In this document: positions 52,991 to 62,934 of the stretch, piece after piece
Layout of the letters: each line of letters opens with the position of its first letter
Position numbering within the stretch: position 1 is the first letter of the stretch
NCBI RefSeq assembly: GCF_000241525.1
Contig: NZ_AHIL01000019.1
Coordinates: 1 to 64,000, forward strand
Direction: 5' to 3'
DNA: 64,000 nt
Source of the DNA: Comamonas testosteroni ATCC 11996
Lineage (GTDB): Bacteria; Pseudomonadota; Gammaproteobacteria; Burkholderiales; Burkholderiaceae_C
Notes under the pieces: model-generated
What the model saw: only the letters and a program-made list of their open reading frames with translations
Told to the model about the DNA's origin: nothing
The model's database searches: none
Made by a program: the position numbers and the translations under genes

Positions 52991-54796
52991 TTAGAACGTG
53001 CGGACCTTGGGAGGAACGCTGGCAACGGTCAGGGGCTTGAGGTTCACAGGCTTGTAGGACAGGCTGTTGGTGGCGCTGTCCCACAGGGTGTGCTTGAGCC
53101 ATTCCTTGTCGTTGCGGCCCAGGGGGAATTCGGCGTGGTCGGCAGGGTGCTCGTAGTCGTACACGGTGTGTGCGCCACGGCATTCCTTGCGGGCTGCGGC
53201 CGAGGTCATGGTGGCTTGTGCCACTTCGATCAGGTTGTCCACTTCCAGGGCTTCCATGCGAGCGGTGTTCCACACCATGGACTTGTCCTTCAGGGTCACG
53301 GAGCCGACCTTGTCGCGGATTGCGTTGATCTTTTCCACGCCTTCGTCCATGCTCTTTTGCGTGCGGAACACGCCAGCGTGGGTCTGCATGGATTGGCGGA
53401 TCTCGCCGGCGACGTCCTGGGCGTAGGTGCCGTCCTTGGAGTCTTGCAGCTGGTTGAGGCGGGCCAGGGTGCGCTCGGCGCCGTCGGCGGGCACTTCGTG
53501 GTGAGCGCCGAAGCCGTTGACGAATTCCACGATGTGCTTGCCGGCAGACTTGCCGAAGACCAGCAGGTCCAGCAGCGAGTTGGTGCCCAGGCGGTTGGCG
53601 CCGTGCACGGACACGCACGAGCATTCGCCCACGGCGTAGAGGCCGCTCACCACATTGTTCTGCTGGCCATCCCAGACCACGACCTGACCGTTGATGTTGG
53701 TGGGGATGCCGCCCATCTGGTAGTGGATGGTGGGAACCACGGGAATGGGTTCCTTGGTGATGTCCACATTGGCGAAGTTGTGGCCGATTTCTTCCACGGA
53801 AGGCAGACGCTTGCGGATGGTTTCGGCACCCAGGTGGTCCAGCTTCATCAGGATGTAGTCCTTGTTGGGACCGCAGCCGCGACCTTCCTTGATTTCCTGG
53901 TCCATCGAACGCGACACGAAGTCACGTGGTGCCAGATCCTTCAGCGTGGGAGCGTAGCGCTCCATGAAGCGCTCGCCTTCGCTGTTGAGCAAAATGGCGC
54001 CTTCGCCGCGGCAGCCTTCGGTCAGCAGCACGCCGGCACCGGCCACGCCGGTGGGGTGGAACTGCCAGAACTCCATGTCCTGCAGAGGAATGCCTGCGCG
54101 AGCAGCCATGCCCAGGCCGTCACCGGTGTTGATGAAGGCGTTGGTCGATGCCTGGAAGATACGGCCGGCACCGCCGGTGGCCAGCAGCACGGCCTTGGCG
54201 TGCAGCTCGTACAGATCGCCGGTTTCCAGTTCCAGTGCGGTCACGCCGACCACATCGCCCTGGGTGTTGCGGATCAGGTCCAGCGCCATCCACTCCACGA
54301 AGAAGTTGGTCTTGGACTTGACGTTCTGCTGGTACAGCGTGTGCAGCATGGCGTGACCGGTACGGTCAGCGGCAGCGCAGGCGCGTTGCACGGGCTTTTC
54401 GCCGTAGTTGGCGGTGTGGCCGCCGAAGGGACGCTGGTAGATGGTGCCGTCGGCATTGCGGTCGAAAGGCATGCCGAAGTGCTCGAGCTCGATCACGACG
54501 TTCGGTGCTTCACGGCACATGAACTCGATGGCGTCCTGGTCGCCCAGCCAGTCGGAGCCCTTGATGGTGTCGTAGAAGTGATAGTGCCAGTTGTCTTCGC
54601 TCATGTTGCCCAGCGAAGCGGACACGCCGCCTTGAGCAGCCACAGTGTGCGAGCGAGTGGGGAAAACCTTGGACAGCGAGGCGACGGACAGACCGGCGCG
54701 CGACAGTTCCAGCGCAGCGCGCAGGCCGGAGCCGCCGGCACCGACGATCACGACGTCAAACTTGCGCTTGGTGATATTTGCTTTGGAGTAGCTCAT
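52991..54796 (-). CDS. sdhA: Succinate dehydrogenase flavoprotein subunit
   Basis: The 601-aa flavoprotein oxidises succinate to fumarate. FAD site VIVGAGGSGLRAALELSRAG at residue 15; covalent flavin His in FPTRSHTVAAQGGVSASLGN (near 47); active-site region HGANRLGTNSLLDLLVFGKS (near 397); substrate-binding QFHPTGVAGAGVLLTEGCRG. The end WLKHTLWDSATNSLSYKPVN is typical. It is the third gene of sdhCDAB and is matured by SdhE from the same operon. Confidence 0.98.
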   Translation of the reverse strand: MSYSKANITKRKFDVVIVGAGGSGLRAALELSRAGLSVASLSKVFPTRSHTVAAQGGVSASLGNMSEDNWHYHFYDTIKGSDWLGDQDAIEFMCREAPNVVIELEHFGMPFDRNADGTIYQRPFGGHTANYGEKPVQRACAAADRTGHAMLHTLYQQNVKSKTNFFVEWMALDLIRNTQGDVVGVTALELETGDLYELHAKAVLLATGGAGRIFQASTNAFINTGDGLGMAARAGIPLQDMEFWQFHPTGVAGAGVLLTEGCRGEGAILLNSEGERFMERYAPTLKDLAPRDFVSRSMDQEIKEGRGCGPNKDYILMKLDHLGAETIRKRLPSVEEIGHNFANVDITKEPIPVVPTIHYQMGGIPTNINGQVVVWDGQQNNVVSGLYAVGECSCVSVHGANRLGTNSLLDLLVFGKSAGKHIVEFVNGFGAHHEVPADGAERTLARLNQLQDSKDGTYAQDVAGEIRQSMQTHAGVFRTQKSMDEGVEKINAIRDKVGSVTLKDKSMVWNTARMEALEVDNLIEVAQATMTSAAARKECRGAHTVYDYEHPADHAEFPLGRNDKEWLKHTLWDSATNSLSYKPVNLKPLTVASVPPKVRTF

Positions 54797-54829
54797 TCTT
54801 AACCTTCAATCGTGGAGACTGTGTCTCAA

Positions 54830-55195
54830 TCAGAGACGCCACAGAACCTGGATGCCCCAGCCGATGCAGCCGACCAGCCAGACAATGGTGACCACTTGCA
54901 GTGCAAGGCGCAGGCCCACGGGCTTGACGTAGTCCATCCAGATGTCACGCACGCCGATCCAGGCATGCCAGCCCAGAGCCACGAAGAGGGCCAGGGTCAG
55001 AAACTTCATCCACTGGGGAGCAAAAATGCCAGCCCACTGCTCGTAGCCCACGGGGCCGCCGACCGTCAGAAAGCGCACCAGCAGCACAACGGTGTACAGA
55101 GCCATCAGGACGGCAGTAGAGCGTTGAGCCAGAAAGTCGCGGGTGCCGTAGTGCGCACCGACAACAGTACGCTTGGAGCCGTAATTCACGGACAT
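54830..55195 (-). CDS. sdhD: Succinate dehydrogenase membrane anchor SdhD
   Basis: The 121-aa anchor has three membrane helices (about residues 28-48, 59-80, 90-112). The pattern GTRDFLAQRSTAVLMALYTV and LFVALGWHAWIGVRDIWMDY, with the haem-ligand-type His, matches SdhD. It binds haem b and ubiquinone with SdhC. Start at 55195 (MSVNYGSKR) with AAGGAAAC upstream. It lies 41 bases after sdhC. Confidence 0.93.
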   Translation of the reverse strand: MSVNYGSKRTVVGAHYGTRDFLAQRSTAVLMALYTVVLLVRFLTVGGPVGYEQWAGIFAPQWMKFLTLALFVALGWHAWIGVRDIWMDYVKPVGLRLALQVVTIVWLVGCIGWGIQVLWRL

Positions 55196-55236
55196 GGTTG
55201 TTTCCTTATCGTGAGGTGTTATTGACTGGACGCTGA

Positions 55237-55662
55237 TCAGTACAGACCGAACAGCTTGGCGCCAAGCACCACGGTCAGGGCAACGCTGATGCACAGCACG
55301 ACTGCGGCGGTGGACTTGCCGGTCTGCTTGTTCACGGCGTGGTGGTTCACGTCCATCACCAGATGGCGGACACCTGCGCAGAAGTGGTGCAGATAGGCCC
55401 AGATCAGTGCCAGGCAGACGAGCTTGGCAAACCAGCCGAAGGGACCTGCGAATACCGACGTGAAGGAATCAAACGAAATTTCCGACGAGATCGAGTTGTC
55501 GAACATCCAGATGATGAACGGCAGCAGGATCGCCATCAGCAGGCCGCTGACGCGGTGCAGGATGGACACGATGCCTGCCAGGGGCAGGCGATAGGTCGGT
55601 AGGTCCGAGAAGAAGTTGATATTGCGGAACTCTGGCCGCTGTTTTGCTTTTTGCTCTGTCAT
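55237..55662 (-). CDS. sdhC: Succinate dehydrogenase cytochrome b556 subunit
   Basis: The 141-aa subunit has three helices and the SdhC signature RPEFRNINFFSDLPTYRLPL then GIVSILHRVSGLLMAILLPF with the quinone-site Ser/Arg, and HHFCAGVRHLVMDVNHHAVN with the haem His. It is the first gene of the sdhCDAB-sdhE-gltA operon. Start at 55662. The 146-base gap to the GntR gene carries the promoter; I saw no clear operator there. Confidence 0.94.
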   Translation of the reverse strand: MTEQKAKQRPEFRNINFFSDLPTYRLPLAGIVSILHRVSGLLMAILLPFIIWMFDNSISSEISFDSFTSVFAGPFGWFAKLVCLALIWAYLHHFCAGVRHLVMDVNHHAVNKQTGKSTAAVVLCISVALTVVLGAKLFGLY

Positions 55663-55808
55663 GGCAGGGTACTTTCGTGGATGTAACTGCGTTGTAATCG
55701 CTAGTGCGAAGCGACACAAAATTCTATTGCAATGCAGCAGAATCCGTTAGCCGAATTTGCATAGCAGATGATTGGGCTCTGTTGCAATCAACGCTTTTAC
55801 GGGGGGAT

Positions 55809-56600
55809 TCAGTTCAAAGCATTGCGGTAATGATGGGTGTCGGTGCGGTACAGGCCGCGTCGTAACTCCATTGGAGCATCGTTGTATGTGTAAGCAGTTC
55901 GCTCCACGCTGAGCAGCGGCGTGGTGCTGGGAATGTTCAGCAGCTGGGCTTGCTCGGCATCCGGGAGAACGGCGCGAATTTTCTCGTCGGCCCGCACCAT
56001 GCGCACGCCATAGTCGAGTTCGAACATGGCGTAAGTGGGGCCCTGGTAGTTGGACATCTGCTCGGTCGTCAGCCCCTTGAAGGCGTTGCCAGGCAGCCAG
56101 ATGTCTTCCAAAATAGTCGGGATTGCGGCAAAGGACAGGGTGCGGCGCACATGCATCACGGCGTCGCCGGTGCGCAGGGCCAGGGCTCGGGCCACTTCTG
56201 CAGGCGCGCGCAGGCGGCGGCATTCCAGAATGTGGCGCTCTGCGCGGCCTTCGCCCTGCAGGTCGCCGGCATCGGGGCGCAGATTCAGAAAGCGGTACTG
56301 CACCTGCTGGGCGGCGTGAGTGGCCACAAACGTGCCCTTGCCCTGACGGCGCATGACCAGATTTTCGGCGGCCAGTTCATCGATTGCCTTGCGTACCGTG
56401 CCCTGGCTGACCTTGAAGCGGGCTGCCAGCTCCATTTCACTGGGGATCAGTTCTCCGGGGCGCCATTCGCCAGCTTCCAGGCTTTGCAGGATCAGCCCCT
56501 TGATCTGCTGGTACAGAGGGCTGAAGGCTGGGGTGGAGACGCCGGCGCCACCGCTATGGCTGGCGTTGTTGTCCGGGGCTGTGTTGTGGGGGCTGGGCAT
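55809..56600 (-). CDS. GntR-family (HutC-type) regulator of the TCA cluster
   Basis: The 263-aa regulator has a winged helix (PLYQQIKGLILQSLEAGEWR; ELAARFKVSQGTVRKAIDEL; RQGKGTFVATH) and a UbiC/UTRA ligand domain (FAAIPTILEDIWLPGNAFKG; LLSVERTAYTYNDAPMELRR). This is the HutC subfamily. It sits between the sdh operon and divergent mdh, with a TCTTATATAAGA palindrome ahead of it. It likely senses a metabolite and controls mdh and perhaps sdh. No ribosome site is obvious before the ATG at 56600. The specific ligand is unknown. Confidence 0.88.
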   Translation of the reverse strand: MPSPHNTAPDNNASHSGGAGVSTPAFSPLYQQIKGLILQSLEAGEWRPGELIPSEMELAARFKVSQGTVRKAIDELAAENLVMRRQGKGTFVATHAAQQVQYRFLNLRPDAGDLQGEGRAERHILECRRLRAPAEVARALALRTGDAVMHVRRTLSFAAIPTILEDIWLPGNAFKGLTTEQMSNYQGPTYAMFELDYGVRMVRADEKIRAVLPDAEQAQLLNIPSTTPLLSVERTAYTYNDAPMELRRGLYRTDTHHYRNALN

Positions 56601-56681
56601 AGTTGGTTTTGAAGGTATCGCCTCCGCGATGCGATGCACAAAAACAGTCGATTTGACTCTGGTCGCTAAGTGAAGATCATA

Positions 56682-56693
56682 TCTTATATAAGA
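56682..56693. promoter_or_regulatory. Candidate GntR operator between the regulator and mdh
   Basis: TCTTATATAAGA is a perfect palindrome followed by a half-site repeat ATAAGAC (56695-56701). AT-rich symmetric sites with a T/A centre are usual for HutC-type GntR proteins. It is centred 88 bases upstream of the GntR start and 143 bases before mdh. Confidence 0.6.
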
Positions 56694-56829
56694 CATAAGA
56701 CAAATTGACCGGGCTTTGATTTCAGCAGTACACTTGCCGCATGTTTGCGGAGCTTGCGCTACTGGTGGTTACGCTGGTGCCGCCTGGCGCCCATAACATC
56801 TCACTTTTTTCCAATCTTGGAGTTTCACC

Positions 56830-57819
56830 ATGAGCAAGAAGCCCGTCCGTGTCGCCGTTACCGGCGCAGCTGGCCAAATCGGTTACGCCCTGTTGTTCCG
56901 CATCGCCTCCGGCGAAATGCTGGGTAAAGATCAGCCCGTTATTCTGCAACTGCTGGAAATCCCCGACGAAAAGGCTCAAAACGCTCTGAAGGGCGTGATC
57001 ATGGAGCTGGAAGACTGCGCCTTCCCTCTGCTGGCCGGCATCGAAGCCCACGCCGACCCCATGACCGCCTTCAAGGACACCGACTACGCTCTGCTGGTGG
57101 GCGCCCGTCCTCGTGGCCCCGGCATGGAACGTGCTGACCTGCTGGCTGCCAACGCCCAGATCTTCACCGCCCAGGGCAAGGCTCTGAACGCCGTGGCTTC
57201 GCGCAATGTCAAGGTTCTGGTTGTGGGTAACCCCGCCAACACCAACGCCTACATCGCCATGAAGTCGGCTCCCGATCTGCCCGCCAAGAACTTCACCGCC
57301 ATGCTGCGCCTGGACCACAACCGCGCTGCTTCCCAGCTGGCTGCCAAGGGCGGCTTCAAGGTTGGCGACATCAGGAAGCTGACTGTGTGGGGCAACCACT
57401 CGCCCACCATGTACGCCGACTACCGCTTCGCCACCGTGGACGGCAAGTCCGTGAAGGAAGCCATCAACGACCAGGAATGGAATGCCAACGTGTTCCTGCC
57501 CACCGTGGGCAAGCGCGGCGCAGCCATCATCGCTGCTCGCGGCCTGTCGTCGGCTGCTTCGGCTGCCAACGCTGCCATCGACCACATGCGTGACTGGGCC
57601 CTGGGCTCCAACGGCGAATGGGTCACCATGGGCGTGCCTTCCAACGGCGAGTACGGCATCCCCGCCGGTATCGTGTTCGGTTTCCCCGTGACCACCACGG
57701 CTGACGGCGAATACAAGATCGTCGAAGGTCTGGAAATCGATGCCTTCTCGCAAGAGTGCATCAACAAGACTCTGGCTGAGCTGCAAGGCGAGCAAGACGG
57801 CGTCAAGCACCTGCTGTAA
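56830..57819 (+). CDS. mdh: Malate dehydrogenase
   Basis: The 329-aa NAD-dependent enzyme oxidises malate to oxaloacetate. NAD site [20 protein letters not shown], substrate loop [15 protein letters not shown] with Arg residues, [17 protein letters not shown], catalytic Asp-His pair in [10 protein letters not shown] and [10 protein letters not shown] (His near 190). The long LDH-like type 2 form common in Burkholderiales and plants' cytosol. TTGGAG precedes the ATG. First gene of mdh-tam-citE-like-hypothetical-acnB. Confidence 0.97.
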   Translation: MSKKPVRVAVTGAAGQIGYALLFRIASGEMLGKDQPVILQLLEIPDEKAQNALKGVIMELEDCAFPLLAGIEAHADPMTAFKDTDYALLVGARPRGPGMERADLLAANAQIFTAQGKALNAVASRNVKVLVVGNPANTNAYIAMKSAPDLPAKNFTAMLRLDHNRAASQLAAKGGFKVGDIRKLTVWGNHSPTMYADYRFATVDGKSVKEAINDQEWNANVFLPTVGKRGAAIIAARGLSSAASAANAAIDHMRDWALGSNGEWVTMGVPSNGEYGIPAGIVFGFPVTTTADGEYKIVEGLEIDAFSQECINKTLAELQGEQDGVKHLL

Positions 57820-57833
57820 TCAGCGCAAAACCT

Positions 57834-58643
57834 ATGCAAGACTGGAACCCTGCGCTGTATCTGCGCTTTGCCAATGAGCGCACGCGCCCTGCGGCAGAAC
57901 TGCTGGCAAGAGTACCTTCCAGCTTGCATTCACCCGCTCGCAGCCTCCGCATCGTGGATCTGGGCTGCGGGCCGGGCAACTCCACCGCGCTTCTGGTGGA
58001 GCGTTTTCCCGGCGCCGATGTACTCGGCGTCGACAATTCCGAAGCCATGCTGGGGACTGCGCGAAAGCAGTTGCCGCAGGCCAGGTTCGAGGCCGGTGAT
58101 ATTGCCTCCTGGGCACCTGCTGAAGGTGAACCAGCGCCTGATCTGATTTATGCCAATGCCTCCATCCAGTGGGTGGGCGAGCATGAGAGCCTGATTCCCC
58201 GTCTGTTTTCGCTGCTGGCGCCCGGTGGCGTGCTGGCAGTGCAGATGCCTGACAACCGTCAGGAACCCTCGCACCGAAACATGCGCGAAGTCGCGCAGCT
58301 GCCCCGGTTTGCGGCGCACATCGGGGATGCGAGCAAGGTGCGTACCGAGATTTTGCCCATAGGCGTGTATTACGACCTGTTGGCTGCCCCCTCGAATGAG
58401 GCCGCGAGCGTGGATGTATGGCACACCATCTACCAGCATCCCATGGACTCGGCCGCAGCGATTGTGCAGTGGCTCAGCAGCACGGGCCTCAAGCCTTTCG
58501 TGGAAGGTTTGCCCCAGGAGCTGCAAGCCGAGTATCTGAGCGAGTATCAAAGCCGCATTGATGCGGCTTATCCGGAGCGAGCCGACGGCAAGCGTCTGCT
58601 GGCTTTCCCCCGACTTTTCATGGTGGCTCAGCGCAAGTCATGA
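57834..58643 (+). CDS. tam: Trans-aconitate 2-methyltransferase
   Basis: The 269-aa SAM-dependent methyltransferase has Tam features: the N-terminal QDWNPALYLRFANERTRPAA, motif I IVDLGCGPGNSTALLVERFP, VDNSEAMLGTARKQLP, and DLIYANASIQWVGEHESL. Tam methylates trans-aconitate, which forms from cis-aconitate and inhibits aconitase. It is 14 bases after mdh and overlaps the next gene (ATGA), and acnB lies downstream, so its role in protecting aconitase is consistent with context. Confidence 0.9.
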   Translation: MQDWNPALYLRFANERTRPAAELLARVPSSLHSPARSLRIVDLGCGPGNSTALLVERFPGADVLGVDNSEAMLGTARKQLPQARFEAGDIASWAPAEGEPAPDLIYANASIQWVGEHESLIPRLFSLLAPGGVLAVQMPDNRQEPSHRNMREVAQLPRFAAHIGDASKVRTEILPIGVYYDLLAAPSNEAASVDVWHTIYQHPMDSAAAIVQWLSSTGLKPFVEGLPQELQAEYLSEYQSRIDAAYPERADGKRLLAFPRLFMVAQRKS

Positions 58644-59644
58644 CGAAAGAACTGGTTCACCCCGCCACCGTGCTGCTCGATGCCCAGGGTGGCGCTCAGC
58701 GTCTGCCCGTCTGCGATCACTACAGCGGCGTGGAAGCGCGCATGCGCAAAAGCCTGCAACTGCAGGCCGAGATGATGCAGGAGTTCGGCACCTGCGTGTT
58801 CGACGTGACGCTGGACTGCGAGGATGGCGCTCCTGTCGGCCAGGAGGCCGAGCACGCTCGTCTGGTCGTCGAGCTGGCGAACGGCGCGGCTCAAGGCGCG
58901 CGTGTGGCGGCCCGGGTGCATGCGGTGGAGCATGCACATTTCCAGGCAGACATGGACATCATTGCCGGCGGTGCGGCAGACAAGCTCTGCCACATCATGA
59001 TTCCCAAGGTGGAGTCGGTGGATGACGTCATCAAGGCCGAAGCAGCCCTGCAACGCGCGACAGACAAGCGTGTGCCGCTACATGTCTTGATAGAGTCTCC
59101 TGCTGCCGTGCAGCAGGCCTTCGACATCGCCGCACATCCGGCCGTGCAGAGCATCTCCTTCGGACTGATGGATTTCGTCTCGGCCCATGGCGGCGCCATC
59201 CCCGCGTCCGCCATGACGGCGCAGGGCCAGTTCGAGCATCCGCTGGTCGTTCGCGCCAAGCTGGAGATCGCGGCAGCCTGCCATGCCCACGGCAAGGTGC
59301 CGTCGCACTGCGTGGTCACGGAATTCAAGAATCCTGACGCTTTGGGGGCTTGTGCGCAAAAAGCCTCGCGTGAGCTTGGCTACACACGCATGTGGAGCAT
59401 TCATCCTGACCAGATTCGCCCGATTCTGCGTGCATTTGCGCCTGCAGAAGACGAAGTTCTACAGGCGGCACAAATACTTACCTCTGCGGCGGTGCAGAAT
59501 TGGGCGCCCATCAGTTTTGGTGGTGTACTACACGACCGCGCGAGCTACCGCTATTTTTGGCAGTTGCTGGAGCGCGCTCACCAGACGGGGCAGGTCTTGC
59601 CGGTTGAAGTTCAACCCTGGTTTGCCCCGGCCTCAATCCGTTGA
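58640..59644 (+). CDS. HpcH/HpaI-family aldolase / citrate lyase beta-like protein
   Basis: The 334-aa CitE-like enzyme has FDVTLDCEDGAPVGQEAEHA (Mg-binding Asp/Glu), RVHAVEHAHFQADMDIIAGG, IMIPKVESVDDVIKAEAALQ and LIESPAAVQQAFDIAAHPAV. Members cleave or hydrolyse malyl-CoA, citramalyl-CoA or citryl groups. Longer than CitE (about 290 aa) with extra C-terminal residues. Overlaps tam by four bases. In Burkholderiales a related gene often lies between mdh and acnB. The exact substrate is not decided by the sequence; it may act on a TCA-derived thioester. Confidence 0.85.
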   Translation: MTKELVHPATVLLDAQGGAQRLPVCDHYSGVEARMRKSLQLQAEMMQEFGTCVFDVTLDCEDGAPVGQEAEHARLVVELANGAAQGARVAARVHAVEHAHFQADMDIIAGGAADKLCHIMIPKVESVDDVIKAEAALQRATDKRVPLHVLIESPAAVQQAFDIAAHPAVQSISFGLMDFVSAHGGAIPASAMTAQGQFEHPLVVRAKLEIAAACHAHGKVPSHCVVTEFKNPDALGACAQKASRELGYTRMWSIHPDQIRPILRAFAPAEDEVLQAAQILTSAAVQNWAPISFGGVLHDRASYRYFWQLLERAHQTGQVLPVEVQPWFAPASIR

Positions 59645-59675
59645 ACTCATAACAAGTCTGCAGGAGCTAATTCCT

Positions 59676-60251
59676 ATGAAGACCCTGATCGCCACTTTGA
59701 TGATTGCCGCTCCCCTGGTCGCAATCAGCCACTCTGCCGTGGCAGAAACTGCTCCCAAGGCCAAGGCTACTGCCGCCGCCAAGAAGGCTCCCGTTGCCAA
59801 GAAAGCAACCACTACGTCCAAGAAGGGCAAGGCTGCCGCTGCCGTAGCAGCAGGTGGCGCGGGTGCCGCCGCCGTCGTGGCGGCCGGCCCGGCTTCCTCC
59901 CCCCTGGGCACGGAAGAGCTGGCCGTGGCCGAACGCGTGCACAAGGGCCGCATTGCCTGTGAGCTGGGCGCCTACGTGAACGTGAACGCCGACGCAGCCA
60001 ACCCCGGCTACTTCATCGTGGACGGCCGTGGCTTCAAGTACCACATGTCTCCCGTCAAGACTTCCACCGGCACCGTACGCCTGGAAGACAAGGCCGCTGG
60101 TGCCGTGTGGCTGCAGATCGCCAACAAGTCCATGCTGATGAACCAGAAGGCCGGCCAGCGTCTGGCGGATGAGTGCATGAGCCCAGAGCAGCAGCAAGTG
60201 GCCGAAGCCATCCGCAAGAACCCACCTCCCAGCCTGCTGGACAGTAAATAA
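59676..60251 (+). CDS. Secreted Ala/Lys-rich hypothetical protein
   Basis: The 191-aa protein has a signal peptide (MKTLIATLMIAAPLVAISHS, cleavage near AVA-ET), then a low-complexity Ala/Lys/Pro stretch (residues 25-75: KAKATAAAKKAPVAKKATTT, then AAAAVAAGGAGAAAVVAAG) and a compact C-terminal domain with GRIACELGAYVNVNADAANP, GYFIVDGRGFKYHMSPVKTS and ADECMSPEQQQVAEAIRKNP, with two cysteines. Start ATG 59676 has AGGAG upstream; the frame extends further up without support. The function is unknown; the C-terminal domain is conserved-looking. Placed between the CitE-like gene and acnB. Confidence 0.85.
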   Translation: MKTLIATLMIAAPLVAISHSAVAETAPKAKATAAAKKAPVAKKATTTSKKGKAAAAVAAGGAGAAAVVAAGPASSPLGTEELAVAERVHKGRIACELGAYVNVNADAANPGYFIVDGRGFKYHMSPVKTSTGTVRLEDKAAGAVWLQIANKSMLMNQKAGQRLADECMSPEQQQVAEAIRKNPPPSLLDSK

Positions 60252-60265
60252 GTCTGGCGAGGCTG

Positions 60266-60296
60266 AGGACTGGCGTATCGCACATGCGCCAGTCCT
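60266..60296 (+). ncRNA. Hairpin between the hypothetical gene and acnB
   Basis: AGGACTGGCG / CGCCAGTCCT is a perfect 10-base stem with an 11-base loop and no T run. It could be a processing or stability element separating acnB from the upstream genes. Confidence 0.5.
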
Positions 60297-60348
60297 GTAA
60301 TTCGCGCTCCACGCGCAGCCTTTTTCAAAAAACCATTGGAGAGAACCC

Positions 60349-62934
60349 ATGTTGAAAGCCTACCGTGACCATGTGGCAGAACGCGCCGCACTGGGCATCC
60401 CCCCGCTGCCTCTGGATGCCAAGCAGGTCGCAGACCTGATCGAGCTGATCAAGAACCCACCCGCCGGTGAAGACGCATTCCTGATGGATCTGCTGACTCA
60501 TCGCGTGCCGCCCGGTGTGGATGATGCAGCCAAGGTCAAGGCTTCCTTCCTGGCTGCCGTGGCTCACGGCGACCTGAAGGTGGGTCTCATCTCCAAGGCC
60601 AAGGCCACCGAGCTGCTGGGCACCATGGTGGGTGGCTACAACGTGCACCCCCTGATCGAGCTGCTGGACGATGCCGAAGTGGCTGGTGTGGCTGCCGATG
60701 CGCTGAAGAAGACACTGCTGATGTTCGACTTCTTCAACGACGTGGCCGACAAGGCCAAGGCCGGCAATGCCAAGGCCAAGGAAGTGATGCAAAGCTGGGC
60801 CGATGCCGAGTGGTTCACTTCGCGTCCCAAGGTCGAGGAAAAGATCACCGTCACCGTCTTCAAGGTGCCTGGCGAGACCAACACCGACGACCTGTCGCCC
60901 GCTCCCGATGCCTGGAGCCGTCCCGACATTCCTCTGCACTACCTGGCCATGCTCAAGAACACGCGTCCTGACGCGGCGTTCAAGCCCGAAGAAGACGGCA
61001 AGCGCGGCCCCATGCAGTTCATCGAAGACCTGAAGAAGAAGGGCCACCTGGTTGCCTACGTGGGTGACGTGGTCGGTACCGGTTCTTCGCGCAAGTCCGC
61101 CACCAACTCCATCATCTGGGGCACGGGCGTGGACATTCCCTTTGTTCCCAACAAGCGCTTTGGCGGCGTGACTCTGGGCGGCAAGATCGCTCCCATCTTC
61201 TTCAACACGCAAGAAGACTCCGGCGCTCTGCCCATCGAAGTCGATGTCTCCAAGCTGGAAATGGGCGACGTGATCGACGTGCTGCCCTACGCCGGCAAGA
61301 TCGTCAAGAACGGCGAAACCGTGGCTGACTTCCAGCTCAAGTCCGACGTGCTGCTGGACGAAGTGCAAGCCGGCGGCCGTATCAACCTGATCATCGGCCG
61401 TTCGCTGACCGCCAAGGCTCGTGAAGCCCTGGGTCTGCCCGCATCCACCGAGTTCCGCCTGCCCCAGGCGCCTGCTGCTTCCACGGCCGGCTTCACGCTG
61501 GCCCAGAAGATGGTCGGCCGTGCCTGCGGTCTGCCCGAAGGCCAGGGCGTGCGCCCCGGTACTTACTGTGAACCTCGCATGACCACTGTCGGTTCGCAGG
61601 ACACCACAGGCCCCATGACTCGCGACGAGCTCAAGGATCTGGCCTGCCTGGGCTTCTCCGCCGATATGGTGATGCAGTCCTTCTGCCACACAGCGGCTTA
61701 TCCCAAGCCCGTGGACGTGAAGACCCATCGCGAGCTGCCCAACTTCATCAGCAACCGCGGCGGCGTGGCCCTGCGTCCTGGTGACGGCGTGATCCACAGC
61801 TGGCTCAACCGCCTGCTGCTGCCCGACACCGTGGGTACCGGCGGTGACTCGCACACCCGTTTCCCCATCGGCATCTCCTTCCCCGCAGGCTCCGGTCTGG
61901 TGGCCTTCGGCGCTGCTACCGGCGTGATGCCTCTGGACATGCCCGAATCCGTGCTGGTGCGTTTCAAGGGCGAGATGCAGCCCGGCGTGACCCTGCGCGA
62001 TCTGGTGCACGCAATTCCTCTGTACGGTATCAAGCAAGGTCTGCTGACTGTGGCCAAGGCCGGCAAGATCAACGAATTCTCGGGTCGCATCCTGGAAATC
62101 GAAGGTCTGCCAGATCTGAAGGTTGAACAAGCGTTCGAACTGTCTGACGCTTCTGCCGAGCGTTCCGCCGCCGGTTGCACGATCAAGCTGAACCCTGAGC
62201 CGATCAAGGAATACCTGACATCGAACATCGTTCTGATGAAGAACATGATCGCTGACGGTTACGCCGACGCCAAGACTCTGCAGCGCCGTATCGAAAAGGT
62301 CGAAGCATGGCTGGCCAAACCAGACCTGCTGGAAGCCGACAAGAACGCTGAGTACGCTCACGTCATCGAAATCGACATGTCCGACATCAAGGAACCCATC
62401 GTTTGCTGCCCCAACGATCCTGATGATGCCAAGACCCTGTCTGACGTGGCCGGTGCCAAGATCGACGAAGCCTTCATCGGCTCCTGCATGACCAACATCG
62501 GTCACTTCCGCGCTGCAGCCAAGCTGCTGGGCGGCCAGCGTGACATCCCCGTCAAGCTGTGGGTGGCTCCTCCCACCAAGATGGACCAGGACGAGCTGAT
62601 CAAGGAAGGTCACTACTCCGCCTTTGGTACTGCTGGTGCACGTACAGAAATGCCCGGCTGCTCGCTGTGCATGGGTAACCAGGCTCAAGTGCGTGAAGGT
62701 GCGACTGTCATCTCGACTTCCACTCGTAACTTCCCCAACCGTCTGGGCAAGAACACCAACGTGTATCTGGGCTCGGCCGAGCTGGCCGCGATTGCATCGC
62801 GTCTGGGCTACCTGCCTTCCAAGGAAGAGTACCTGAAGGAAATGGGCGTGATCGATGCCGACAAGGCCTCCGTCTATCGCTACATGAACTTCAACGAAAT
62901 CGCCGAGTACGCTGAAGTGGCGGCCAAGATCTAA
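60349..62934 (+). CDS. acnB: Aconitate hydratase B
   Basis: The 861-aa enzyme isomerises citrate to isocitrate. AcnB order: an N-terminal HEAT-like region, the swivelling domain ([20 protein letters not shown]), then the catalytic core with [20 protein letters not shown]. Fe-S ligands are cysteines in [10 protein letters not shown] (near 713) and [14 protein letters not shown] (near 770 and 773). GGAGAG precedes the ATG. Last gene of the cluster, with a terminator behind. AcnB also acts as an iron-responsive RNA-binding protein in other bacteria. Confidence 0.98.
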   Translation: MLKAYRDHVAERAALGIPPLPLDAKQVADLIELIKNPPAGEDAFLMDLLTHRVPPGVDDAAKVKASFLAAVAHGDLKVGLISKAKATELLGTMVGGYNVHPLIELLDDAEVAGVAADALKKTLLMFDFFNDVADKAKAGNAKAKEVMQSWADAEWFTSRPKVEEKITVTVFKVPGETNTDDLSPAPDAWSRPDIPLHYLAMLKNTRPDAAFKPEEDGKRGPMQFIEDLKKKGHLVAYVGDVVGTGSSRKSATNSIIWGTGVDIPFVPNKRFGGVTLGGKIAPIFFNTQEDSGALPIEVDVSKLEMGDVIDVLPYAGKIVKNGETVADFQLKSDVLLDEVQAGGRINLIIGRSLTAKAREALGLPASTEFRLPQAPAASTAGFTLAQKMVGRACGLPEGQGVRPGTYCEPRMTTVGSQDTTGPMTRDELKDLACLGFSADMVMQSFCHTAAYPKPVDVKTHRELPNFISNRGGVALRPGDGVIHSWLNRLLLPDTVGTGGDSHTRFPIGISFPAGSGLVAFGAATGVMPLDMPESVLVRFKGEMQPGVTLRDLVHAIPLYGIKQGLLTVAKAGKINEFSGRILEIEGLPDLKVEQAFELSDASAERSAAGCTIKLNPEPIKEYLTSNIVLMKNMIADGYADAKTLQRRIEKVEAWLAKPDLLEADKNAEYAHVIEIDMSDIKEPIVCCPNDPDDAKTLSDVAGAKIDEAFIGSCMTNIGHFRAAAKLLGGQRDIPVKLWVAPPTKMDQDELIKEGHYSAFGTAGARTEMPGCSLCMGNQAQVREGATVISTSTRNFPNRLGKNTNVYLGSAELAAIASRLGYLPSKEEYLKEMGVIDADKASVYRYMNFNEIAEYAEVAAKI

